A stretch of DNA of 64,000 nucleotides, taken from positions 1-64,000 of the IMG/VR virus record IMGVR_UViG_3300032291_003441; one strand, written 5' to 3'. Below, one piece after another: positions 1-6,555 of the stretch. The notes under the pieces were generated by a model that did no database searches, had not been told where the DNA came from, and saw only the letters and a list, made by a program, of their open reading frames with translations. The first letter of the stretch is position 1; each line of letters opens with the position of its first letter. The DNA comes from a virus. The translations under genes and the position numbers were made by a program.

Positions 1-27
1 CCTTTCCAAAATGGTTTAATTTGTTGT

Positions 28-282
28 TTATTGTTTGTCATCGTCATCGTCTTCTTTATTGTTTAACGCATATATTATTTCATCTATTTCTTCTATTATC
101 CAATTGTATTGCCAAGGATTACTGTCTAATTGCTCTTTTAATCGCAATAGTTTCACTGCCGTTTGTTGTGTTTTATTTGTCATCATAAGTAGTGTTGTTT
201 TCAAATGTATTTCACTGTCCATTTGTTTTTGGCAAAGTTCAATGATAGAATCCACTGCCGTCTGTTGTTTATTGTTTGTCAT
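28..282 (-). CDS. Small hypothetical protein with internal duplication
   Basis: An 84-residue protein of unknown function. It begins MTNNKQQTAV, and near residue 34 an almost identical MTNKTQQTAV recurs in frame, so the gene looks like a head-to-tail duplication of a small ORF. The C-terminus is strongly acidic (EDDDDD). A TTCGTATATTAACG-type promoter motif lies about 30 bases upstream (311-325), and the leader is A-rich with no Shine-Dalgarno. It is the last complete gene on the left of the window. I do not recognise a function. Confidence 0.7.
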   Translation of the reverse strand: MTNNKQQTAVDSIIELCQKQMDSEIHLKTTLLMMTNKTQQTAVKLLRLKEQLDSNPWQYNWIIEEIDEIIYALNNKEDDDDDKQ

Positions 283-310
283 AACTTTTATTTTTATCTT
301 TTTTCTATGT

Positions 311-325
311 CGTTAATATACGAAC
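311..325 (-). promoter_or_regulatory. Probable early/middle promoter motif
   Basis: On the minus strand this reads GTTCGTATATTAACG, followed by CATAGAAAAAAG and then the start codon at 282. Nearly the same block precedes genes at 6489 and 16993. Confidence 0.45.
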
Positions 326-345
326 CTTATTTTAAAAAGCCAAAT

Positions 346-984
346 TTATTCTAACTTTTTTTGAGATTTTTTGCTATTATTTTTTCTTGTAGTCCATGCT
401 AGATTTTCTGGTTTTGTAGCTTCATAAGGAGATAAACCTTCTTTAAAACATTGGGACCTTGGTTTGATATGATCTAATGTAGGATAGTCACCATGGCTAT
501 AATGTAGATTTAAATTATCTTTAATATAATCTCCACTAATATAATCATAACCATTCCAATTTTCTAACATTTGTTTTCTAATTTTTCTAGTCAACCAATC
601 ACATCTTTTCCAATATTGTTTCCATCCTGCTTTATCCCAATCAATAATATTTCCATTCTTTTTTCTAGTTTCAATTGCTTTATCAATACAATTTAAGGTC
701 CAATTTTTTCTCATTTTATTAGCTCTTTCAGCTAATTGGAGGTTTTGGGTATTTGTTTTCATCCATTCTCCTTGACATTTATTAGAACAAAAAATAGTTT
801 TATTATGTTTATGGGCACTATTAGGAAAATATCTAACATTTTTAAAACAATGAGAACAGGGAGTAAATTGTCTATCTCTAGCTCTTGCTATTTGTCTACA
901 ATTAGCAGAACAATATTTACTCCCACTCCCATTAGATTTATAATGTATTTTACATTCATTACATATTTGTTTATATCTACTCAT
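346..984 (-). CDS. HNH homing endonuclease with N-terminal zinc fingers
   Basis: A 212-residue free-standing endonuclease. The N-terminal 75 residues hold two Cys-x2-Cys type zinc-finger pairs (CNEC...CSANC, then CSHC...CSNKC). The C-terminal third carries an HNH core: YPTLDHIKPRS with a downstream PENLAWTTRKNNSKK helix. Such enzymes cut DNA and spread their own gene (family knowledge). It sits downstream of queE at the left edge of the 7-deazaguanine cluster. An ATATATTTATTAATATATG block directly precedes the start, a variant of the late motif. There is no sign of decay; the reading frame is intact. Confidence 0.85.
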   Translation of the reverse strand: MSRYKQICNECKIHYKSNGSGSKYCSANCRQIARARDRQFTPCSHCFKNVRYFPNSAHKHNKTIFCSNKCQGEWMKTNTQNLQLAERANKMRKNWTLNCIDKAIETRKKNGNIIDWDKAGWKQYWKRCDWLTRKIRKQMLENWNGYDYISGDYIKDNLNLHYSHGDYPTLDHIKPRSQCFKEGLSPYEATKPENLAWTTRKNNSKKSQKKLE

Positions 985-1029
985 ATATTAATAAATATAT
1001 GAGAATAAACTCCTTTTTATGTATTGTAA

Positions 1030-1818
1030 TCAGACGGCACGTCTTTGATCATAGCTTATGATATGATCTCTACCTGTCCAATTATAACCCATTTCAAATG
1101 CTTTTTCTAATGAAATTGGATATTGTTTAATTAATTCTTCTCTATTATCTCCAGCAGGCATCAACCAAGTTTTGTTTTTAGGAATATTCATTTCAACTCT
1201 AAACGCCTCAATTTCATCCATTGTAGCTTGAGTTCCATCATAAACTGGTTTGTAATGATAGTCAGTATGATAATCTAAAGTTTTACGAATTGCCTCTTTA
1301 TTTAACCTAAGCTTATTATGTTGGTCAATCATTTTCTGATCAACGAGTTTACCCATTGGAGTGGTAACGTCAAGACGAGGAACAGAATTACTAAACTTTG
1401 GAGATAAAGATACCAACCCAAATGGATAATCGGTTTCAATAAAGTGGCTACCTTCTGTTTCAATGGTTATACATATACCACGCTCATGAGCAAAATGAGT
1501 TAATTCATTACAAAGATCAGGAACCATTGTTGGTGAACCTCCTGTTAACATCATTTCAGTTATTTCAGGATTTTCATCATATATTTTAATGATGTCATTA
1601 AATGTAAAAATACCTTTTTCTGGATGGATACTTGTGTAAAATGAGTCACACCAACCTCCAGCACCGAACCAGCATCTATGTGTGCAACCTGTTGTTCTAA
1701 TAGCAACAGTAGGTCTACCTTGTCTACTTCCTTCTGATTGGATACAGGTGTAAACTTCTAATACGGGAAGTACTTTATTATAATCTTTTAGTCTTCCGGG
1801 TTTTTTATTTTCTTTCAT
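1030..1818 (-). CDS. queE: QueE-like 7-carboxy-7-deazaguanine synthase (radical SAM)
   Basis: A 262-residue radical SAM enzyme predicted to convert 6-carboxytetrahydropterin to 7-carboxy-7-deazaguanine. It has the QueE-type opening (YTCIQSEGSRQGRPTVAIR), a cysteine cluster loop and an LTGGSPTM motif near residue 91. The cluster cysteines are C45, C49 and C57, giving CX3CX7C rather than the usual CX3CX2C, with GCTHRCWFGAGGWCDS around them. It overlaps the end of the upstream HNH gene by 14 bases. With QueD, QueC and DpdA nearby, it should supply precursor for a modified DNA base. Confidence 0.88.
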   Translation of the reverse strand: MKENKKPGRLKDYNKVLPVLEVYTCIQSEGSRQGRPTVAIRTTGCTHRCWFGAGGWCDSFYTSIHPEKGIFTFNDIIKIYDENPEITEMMLTGGSPTMVPDLCNELTHFAHERGICITIETEGSHFIETDYPFGLVSLSPKFSNSVPRLDVTTPMGKLVDQKMIDQHNKLRLNKEAIRKTLDYHTDYHYKPVYDGTQATMDEIEAFRVEMNIPKNKTWLMPAGDNREELIKQYPISLEKAFEMGYNWTGRDHIISYDQRRAV

Positions 1819-2164
1819 ATTTTAAATATTGTTCAAATGTACTAATTTCTTTTTGTCTCTCCAAGTGATGATATTCAGTATGACAATTTCTACAAAGAGG
1901 TACACATTTTCTAATTTCTTTTTTTATACGTTCTATACTATAAGCATTGTACTGTAAATTTGTTACACCTATTTCTTTTGTTTTAGGATCTAAATGATGA
2001 AATTCTATTAAATACCATATTTTTAATTCACATTTTAAACAATGTAATCTTTTACGTACACGAGTTATAAATTCTTTATTTCTTTTTTCGTATGCTTTTT
2101 TGTGTTTTTTTGCTTTAGCACTATTTTCAGCATAGTACTTAGCGTGATATTCTTGTGTTCCCAT
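1805..2164 (-). CDS. HNH endonuclease inserted between queE and queD
   Basis: A 119-residue protein starting MGTQEYHAKYY. The HNH-type zinc core is visible as HCLKCE, FHHLDPKTKEIG and VPLCRNCHTEYHH. I chose the ATG at 2164 and not the longer reading from 2191, because the recurrent AATATTTATAA motif lies at 2167-2177, three bases upstream; a start at 2191 would place the promoter inside the gene. Its 3' end overlaps queE by 14 bases. It is probably a homing endonuclease that inserted into the queuosine-precursor operon without breaking either neighbour. Confidence 0.85.
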   Translation of the reverse strand: MGTQEYHAKYYAENSAKAKKHKKAYEKRNKEFITRVRKRLHCLKCELKIWYLIEFHHLDPKTKEIGVTNLQYNAYSIERIKKEIRKCVPLCRNCHTEYHHLERQKEISTFEQYLKYERK

Positions 2165-2166
2165 GA

Positions 2167-2177
2167 TTATAAATATT
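2167..2177 (-). promoter_or_regulatory. Late-type promoter motif for the 2164 HNH gene
   Basis: Reads AATATTTATAA, then TC and the ATG. It abuts the terminator hairpin of queD, giving a terminator-promoter joint. Confidence 0.6.
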
Positions 2178-2209
2178 AAGGGGGTTTCCAAAATGCTGGT
2201 CCCCCTTAA
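2176..2209 (-). terminator. Hairpin terminator after queD
   Basis: A 9-bp perfect stem (TTAAGGGGG with CCCCCTTAA) and 16-base loop lies just after the queD stop codon and runs straight into the late motif. Confidence 0.55.
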
Positions 2210-2211
2210 AA

Positions 2212-2685
2212 TTATTCTTGGTAAATACTAGAGTTTTTATCTGCTTCCCAACACTCTACTTTAGTTACTTTAACTCGACCGCCTCCTGATTTGGAAAATA
2301 CGTCATTGAATTTGTCATAAACCATTTTAGCTGCTGATTCGGCTCCAATTTTATCCATTACTCTTAAATGGCATACTGTTGGATTCATTGATTCAAATAA
2401 ATCTAAATATGGATCATCTTTTTCAATTAATAAAGTATGGTCCCACATATAATCCATCCAGTCTTTTAAACCATTTCCTACAGGAACAGATTTAAACCCA
2501 CCGTAATCTTGAATCCAGTTCATTTCATCTAACTGGTTTTCCTCTAGTGGTTCTACGGATTCAAACCATACTTTAAATTTTAAAGCATAACCGTGTAATA
2601 ACTGACAGTGTGAGTGTTGTGCTTTCCACTGTCTAATAGCAACTGAATAGTTGTCGAATAGTTTTGTTGATTGATATTTACCCAT
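2212..2685 (-). CDS. queD: QueD-like 6-carboxytetrahydropterin synthase
   Basis: A 157-residue member of the 6-pyruvoyl-tetrahydropterin synthase family. The zinc and catalytic region reads AQHSHCQLLHGYAL, with the catalytic Cys between zinc-binding His residues. The later LDEMNWIQDYGG and WDHTLLIEKDDP match the usual conserved segments of QueD proteins, as does the C-terminal VECWEADKNS with its substrate-anchoring Glu. It should turn dihydroneopterin triphosphate into 6-carboxytetrahydropterin for QueE. The start overlaps the end of the thioredoxin gene by 8 bases. No GTP cyclohydrolase gene (folE) is in the window, so that step is host-supplied or encoded elsewhere. Confidence 0.9.
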   Translation of the reverse strand: MGKYQSTKLFDNYSVAIRQWKAQHSHCQLLHGYALKFKVWFESVEPLEENQLDEMNWIQDYGGFKSVPVGNGLKDWMDYMWDHTLLIEKDDPYLDLFESMNPTVCHLRVMDKIGAESAAKMVYDKFNDVFSKSGGGRVKVTKVECWEADKNSSIYQE

Positions 2686-2923
2686 TTATAAATTGCATTA
2701 CTTGTTCATATGATCTTGCACCTGTGAATCTACGAACCTCTTGTCCATTTTCCACGAGTATTACAGTAGGAACACTTCCTACATTTGCACCACGGGCTCT
2801 ATCCATTTCATAATCAATATTAACCTTTTCAACACGTACCTGTTTGCTTATTTTATCCATAATAGGACCTAATACTTGGCAAGGTTCACACCAAGGAGCT
2901 GTAAAATAAAATATTTGTTTCAT
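2678..2923 (-). CDS. Thioredoxin-like protein
   Basis: A short 81-residue thioredoxin fold with the redox motif CEPC after FYFTAPW, and the cis-proline loop GSVPTVILVENG. This is shorter than the usual 105 residues, missing the first strand and helix, as in many phage thioredoxins. It overlaps queD at one end and the small membrane protein at the other (4 bases). Likely jobs are reducing the C-terminal cysteines of the phage ribonucleotide reductase at 8005-9861 or supporting the deazaguanine enzymes; both are inference. Confidence 0.85.
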   Translation of the reverse strand: MKQIFYFTAPWCEPCQVLGPIMDKISKQVRVEKVNIDYEMDRARGANVGSVPTVILVENGQEVRRFTGARSYEQVMQFING

Positions 2924-3141
2924 ACTAATTCTTCTATAATTCCTATAAGTTCACTGATAACTAAAATAGTTACTCCAAGGCCAATACCAAAAGGTAAAGC
3001 AAGGTAACCTGTAATTCTAACAGCTGATTTTAAAAAGCTGACTAATTGATGATTTTTAGGATCAGGGATATTTTTAAAATCAATTTCTTTATGTGGTTCT
3101 TGCCACACATTTTTTTTAGGTTGTACTTTCTTAGTTTCCAT
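2920..3141 (-). CDS. Small single-span membrane protein
   Basis: A 73-residue protein of unknown function. The first 35 residues are polar and basic, followed by a hydrophobic span from about residue 44 to 68 (ITGYLALPFGIGLGVTILV...) and a short acidic end. There is no signal-peptide cleavage pattern. It is translationally coupled to the thioredoxin gene by a 4-base overlap and overlaps the upstream gene by 11 bases. It could be a membrane-targeted early protein, but nothing identifies its role. Confidence 0.7.
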   Translation of the reverse strand: METKKVQPKKNVWQEPHKEIDFKNIPDPKNHQLVSFLKSAVRITGYLALPFGIGLGVTILVISELIGIIEELV

Positions 3142-3343
3142 AAATTTCTTCTTCGTTAATTAATTCTGCTCCCCTATTTTCCTCTAGGAGTATAGAGGTG
3201 TTTTCAACATAGAGGGGTTTAGCTTGTTGCCAATTATAGGACCACTGAGTGTATCCTCTAATTAGTCCCGTGTATACTTCCCCCTCCCTGTTGATAACAA
3301 CATACATTGGTTTTTTAGATATTAGTCGTTTTGGCGTCCTCAT
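3131..3343 (-). CDS. Hypothetical protein in the deazaguanine operon
   Basis: A 70-residue basic-to-acidic protein with no recognised motif. The central part (YVVINREGEVYTGLIRGY) suggests a small beta-rich fold. It overlaps the 3' end of queC by 29 bases and the next gene by 11 bases, so it is co-translated with them. Function unknown. Confidence 0.65.
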   Translation of the reverse strand: MRTPKRLISKKPMYVVINREGEVYTGLIRGYTQWSYNWQQAKPLYVENTSILLEENRGAELINEEEIYGN

Positions 3344-4196
3344 AATTTTCTAACACGGAAGATACGAACTCTTTTACGTATTCCCAAGTTACTGGTCCAA
3401 ACTCGTCAGCATATTGTACAGGATCTTTACGACCTAGTTTCATAAATGCCTCTACTCGTTCAACAGATGAGGCTGATTTATAATCACTAAACCATTCTTC
3501 TGATTCAACTGTATCTTCACCTTCATTGTAGTAAACTTTTAATTTGATTGGTTTGTAAGATGTATTTGTTTTAGCATACACTTTATCAAAATTTAAGTGA
3601 AGGTAAGTACAGCATTTTTCACCATCCTTTAAAATATCAAATTTATCACCTAACAGATAAGGAGTATAAAGATATACTTTTTCAGAACCCCAATTACCTA
3701 ATTTAAAGGCCTCAAAATCAGCATCTCTAAATTCTTGTCTACAATCCATATAAATTTGATGATCACCGGCATGTATCCCCATAGCGATAGCACAATTTTT
3801 ACCTGTTTGTTCTGCAATGGATAGAGCAGCCGCTTGAATAATTGAACTAAAGATTTTATTACGATTAGGAACAACTGTTGCTTTCATATTGTCTTCAGCA
3901 TAGTGTCCTTCAGGAACATCATTACCACCCTTTACAAGTGCTGAGTTAAGTAATTTATCCAGTCCTTTTAAAGTAATGGTTTGGTGTTTTACTTTAGCAT
4001 AGTATTGTTCATCCTCATAACGAGAATGAGCATTCAAATACTTTACTAATTCTTTAGCACGTTGTAATTCTACATTGTGTTTTTGTCCGTAATCAAAAGA
4101 CAAACATGTTACTTCATAGCCCTCGGCAAGTAGATGAAGCAGTAGGGTGGAACTATCCATTCCACCACTTAACGATAATACTGCTTTTTTTGTCAT
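3315..4196 (-). CDS. queC: QueC-like 7-cyano-7-deazaguanine synthase lacking zinc cysteines
   Basis: A 293-residue PP-loop ATP pyrophosphatase of the QueC family. The SGGMDSS loop is at residues 10-16, with FDYGQKHNVELQRA, VVPNRNKIF (usually PGRN) and DCRQEF all in place. QueC makes preQ0 from 7-carboxy-7-deazaguanine and ammonia. The usual four-cysteine zinc site is missing: the TCY position reads TSY (residues 212-214), and the CxxCxxC stretch is replaced by WFSDYKSASSVER (235-247). It overlaps its upstream neighbour by one base. Either the fold is stabilised another way or activity has changed. Confidence 0.88.
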   Translation of the reverse strand: MTKKAVLSLSGGMDSSTLLLHLLAEGYEVTCLSFDYGQKHNVELQRAKELVKYLNAHSRYEDEQYYAKVKHQTITLKGLDKLLNSALVKGGNDVPEGHYAEDNMKATVVPNRNKIFSSIIQAAALSIAEQTGKNCAIAMGIHAGDHQIYMDCRQEFRDADFEAFKLGNWGSEKVYLYTPYLLGDKFDILKDGEKCCTYLHLNFDKVYAKTNTSYKPIKLKVYYNEGEDTVESEEWFSDYKSASSVERVEAFMKLGRKDPVQYADEFGPVTWEYVKEFVSSVLENYEDAKTTNI

Positions 4197-4546
4197 TAGA
4201 ATGATACTGAATAAATGGTTCTAATAGACAAATCAGACATTTCATACTCAGCTAAATCTTTATCTCTAGCTACTTGAAAGTCTACTGACTGTCCGTTTTT
4301 AGTTTCTACCCAAAGTTCTTTAATGAACTCGGTTTTTGTGATTTTGTCATCTTCGTCTCTTGTGACTTTGAAAACTGCTACTTTGTTTTGCATAATTTGT
4401 TTTGATGTTGATTGTGTAAAATTGATTGGGTTTGAAAGTGATAATGTGCTTGTTGATACTGAAGTTCCAGAACTAAATAGTCTAAGATCAGTACCTGATG
4501 TTGGGATGTAAGGTGTTGATGTTCCTGTTGATGTAAATGTTTCCAT
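4196..4546 (-). CDS. Hypothetical Ser/Thr-rich protein
   Basis: A 116-residue protein of unknown function. The first 50 residues are very rich in Ser, Thr and Gly (TSTGTSTPYIPTSGTD...), and the rest is a mixed, charged domain. It lies between queC and a 45-residue gene, one base of overlap with the former and one base from the latter. The N-terminus looks disordered. Nothing links it directly to deazaguanine chemistry except position. Confidence 0.65.
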   Translation of the reverse strand: METFTSTGTSTPYIPTSGTDLRLFSSGTSVSTSTLSLSNPINFTQSTSKQIMQNKVAVFKVTRDEDDKITKTEFIKELWVETKNGQSVDFQVARDKDLAEYEMSDLSIRTIYSVSF

Positions 4547-4547
4547 A

Positions 4548-4685
4548 TTATAATTTTGTTTTATTTGCTAATCTACGTAACTGTTCTAAATTAGACAAGC
4601 TTAGGCGAAAACGATTTTCCCAAATAGCATCTAATAACTTTTTAATTTCAGCCTCGTAAGCTGGATTGATATCTACTGGACTCAT
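4548..4685 (-). CDS. Small helical protein, 45 residues
   Basis: A 45-residue ORF (MSPVDINPAYEAEIKKLLDA to NKTKL). It starts in an ATGA overlap with the stop codon of the upstream gene at 4682 and ends one base before the next start codon at 4546. This exact fit, with coding-like composition, argues for a real, translationally coupled gene. The protein is predicted to be mainly helical. Function unknown. Confidence 0.6.
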   Translation of the reverse strand: MSPVDINPAYEAEIKKLLDAIWENRFRLSLSNLEQLRRLANKTKL

Positions 4686-4924
4686 AGGAAAAGACCCATT
4701 ATTAAATCCATTTCTTTTTCCCCAAAATTACTTTGACCAGTACTAAAATAACCAATCAACCAATTTTCAGGATACATCATAATCTTTCCTTTGTAAGCTT
4801 GGGTAGTTACTTCTTTAGTTTTAACGGGGATTTTAGATGCACTAGCTGCTCTAAATACTTGATTTCCTAAATCACTACCTGCAGGTTTGCCTAGGTAGTC
4901 ATACAATGACATAAATTTTTCCAT
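4682..4924 (-). CDS. Hypothetical protein
   Basis: An 80-residue protein with no recognised domain. It contains SLYDYLGKPAGSDLGNQVFRAA and later MMYPENWLIGYF. A second in-frame ATG (MSLYDYLG) four codons in could be the true start. It lies 12 bases after the dpdA stop and couples by ATGA overlap to the 45-residue gene, so it belongs to the same operon. Confidence 0.65.
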   Translation of the reverse strand: MEKFMSLYDYLGKPAGSDLGNQVFRAASASKIPVKTKEVTTQAYKGKIMMYPENWLIGYFSTGQSNFGEKEMDLIMGLFL

Positions 4925-4936
4925 AGTTTTATATTT

Positions 4937-5713
4937 TTATTTTAATAATTTTCTAAACATTCGTAGATTCCAATCCAACAAATTATAATCTATTTCTGTT
5001 GTATAAAAGTGATCATTCATATTAGCTTTTGGTTTTTCTGTTAAACCATTATGTCCATACTGAATACCATCTAAAGTAGCCATAATAGGATTTGAGGTAT
5101 CAATTGTTTCTATAAAAGGCATATCCTTATATAAACTGAATTCTTGAGGTACTTGACATCCTAGTAAATGTACTCTATCTTTATCAGCAATTAATCCTAT
5201 ATGATACATTCTACCTATTACCTCAATCCTACCTAATGCTTTAGCTATATTTTCATTAGGATGATTAGAATGATCTAAATAGTACTCGGCTCCATAAGAA
5301 AATGCAATCTTTTTATAACCTAAGTCTTTGTATGTTTGATAACACAAAACAGCATCTAAAAAGTTTTGAGCTTGAACAACTGCTACTTTAGTAACACCTT
5401 TAGGTAATTTAATTTGAGCCCATTTTCTAGCATTAACAATAGAGGCATTTGTATCTTGCCAAACATCAGGAACAATAAATTCATTTGGTTTTAATTCGTT
5501 AACCCAATATAATAAGCCTGAATCGTGGTATGCTTCTCCAAGTTCATGGAGGGAATTATCTAAAATAATATAACGACCTTGTTGTTTAGCTTTCATAAAG
5601 AAATCAACATAATCTTTATCTTTATCTAATAAATGAACTAAACAATAGTCATAATCATTAAAATCTAGACTATCTTCTAACAAACATAAAGGAACTTCGT
5701 GAGATAATTTCAT
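4937..5713 (-). CDS. dpdA: DpdA-like DNA transglycosylase (7-deazaguanine insertion)
   Basis: A 258-residue TIM-barrel-type protein of the tRNA-guanine transglycosylase superfamily, matching the phage DpdA pattern. LDNSLHELGEA (51-61), VPDVWQD (81-87), AVVQAQ, KIAFSYG, HLLGC and TIDTSNP (203-209) are visible, with candidate catalytic Asp52 and Asp205. DpdA exchanges guanine in DNA for a deazaguanine base. I use the ATG at 5713; a longer reading needs a TTG at 5749 and would put the recurrent upstream motif inside the gene. QueC, QueD and QueE follow in the same operon. Confidence 0.85.
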   Translation of the reverse strand: MKLSHEVPLCLLEDSLDFNDYDYCLVHLLDKDKDYVDFFMKAKQQGRYIILDNSLHELGEAYHDSGLLYWVNELKPNEFIVPDVWQDTNASIVNARKWAQIKLPKGVTKVAVVQAQNFLDAVLCYQTYKDLGYKKIAFSYGAEYYLDHSNHPNENIAKALGRIEVIGRMYHIGLIADKDRVHLLGCQVPQEFSLYKDMPFIETIDTSNPIMATLDGIQYGHNGLTEKPKANMNDHFYTTEIDYNLLDWNLRMFRKLLK

Positions 5714-5717
5714 AACC

Positions 5718-5737
5718 GGAATATAATAATAAATATT
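5718..5737 (-). promoter_or_regulatory. Hybrid promoter motif before dpdA
   Basis: Reads AATATTTATTATTATATTCC on the minus strand, four bases from the ATG. It combines the late-type AATATTTAT with the TTATTATATTCC seen before the RNase H-like gene. It supports the start at 5713. Confidence 0.45.
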
Positions 5738-5749
5738 TGATTTCCCCAA

Positions 5750-6262
5750 TTAAAATTCGGGAACAGGTCTAATTTTTGGTAAATTTCTTGATTCTCTATA
5801 TGCCTCTAAAAACTCAGTTATGGTTCCCTCGAACGATTCAAACATGTCTTTGATTTGTTCTTCAGTCCCACCAAAATTTATTTTAACATCTTTGACAAAC
5901 GTGGTCCAACGATTCAGTTCATCACGTTCTGCATCATTCAGTAAACGTTTGCGACGCTCCCAATATAATTTTGTGATTTGACGTTCTTGCCAGTCAATAT
6001 TTTCATGAGAACCGGTGTAATTGGCTTTGTATTTGGCAATTTCCTGTTCTTCGAACCAAAACTCATATTCTCGTTGTTTGTAATAAGGAGTAACATCATA
6101 ATCGCCATTTTTAACTTTATTCCAAATAGAGGCCATCTTAGACAATGTTTTATGCTCTTGATAACGCCTCCACCAAAAAAACTTGTTGTAGGTTTTGTTT
6201 GGTTTTGGAGGTGTGGGGTCATGAGTAGCTTTCCACTTTAAACAATCTTGAACCATGCTCAT
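5750..6262 (-). CDS. Hypothetical protein
   Basis: A 170-residue, Trp-, Lys- and Glu-rich protein of unknown function. The N-terminal half has KFFWWRRYQEHK and FWFEEQEIAKYK; the C-terminal half is helical and acidic. It overlaps its upstream neighbour by an ATGA junction. No transmembrane span or catalytic motif was seen. It is probably an early or middle protein, as it shares the operon running into dpdA. Confidence 0.65.
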   Translation of the reverse strand: MSMVQDCLKWKATHDPTPPKPNKTYNKFFWWRRYQEHKTLSKMASIWNKVKNGDYDVTPYYKQREYEFWFEEQEIAKYKANYTGSHENIDWQERQITKLYWERRKRLLNDAERDELNRWTTFVKDVKINFGGTEEQIKDMFESFEGTITEFLEAYRESRNLPKIRPVPEF

Positions 6263-6489
6263 ATACCTTGCTCCCTTCTTAAATCAGATTCTTCTTTATC
6301 GGCCTCAGAATATACATTGATATTCAAATAACGACCATTACCAAGATTATTCAAATACTGAAATGCTTCTTCTGCATCCCATTCTTTACAAAAATCATAC
6401 TCCTCTTGATTAAGGATTTCAGTAAACGACATAATCGCGTTGTAACGAACTAACTCTTGTTCTGCTTGATAAATTTCTTCGATGTTCAT
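6259..6489 (-). CDS. Hypothetical acidic protein
   Basis: A 76-residue acidic, mostly helical protein (MNIEEIYQAEQELVRYNAIM...). No recognised domain. It is the first gene of a left-running operon: a TTCGTATATTCACG-type promoter motif lies 18-32 bases upstream. It couples to the next gene by a 4-base overlap. Function unknown. Confidence 0.65.
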   Translation of the reverse strand: MNIEEIYQAEQELVRYNAIMSFTEILNQEEYDFCKEWDAEEAFQYLNNLGNGRYLNINVYSEADKEESDLRREQGI

Positions 6490-6506
6490 AACCTTTATTT
6501 CTATAC

Positions 6507-6521
6507 CGTGAATATACGAAC
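6507..6521 (-). promoter_or_regulatory. Probable early/middle promoter motif
   Basis: Minus strand GTTCGTATATTCACG followed by GTATAGAAATAAAGG and the ATG at 6489. It is very close to the blocks at 311-325 and 17008-17023 and probably drives the operon that ends in queE. Confidence 0.5.
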
Positions 6522-6555
6522 AATCCTTCAGGGAGCCAAATCCCTCGCAAAGTTT

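Noticed and set aside
5714-5749. TTG start at 5749 for the DpdA-like gene.
   Set aside because: It would include the promoter-like motif, and the ATG at 5713 matches the usual length of the family better.
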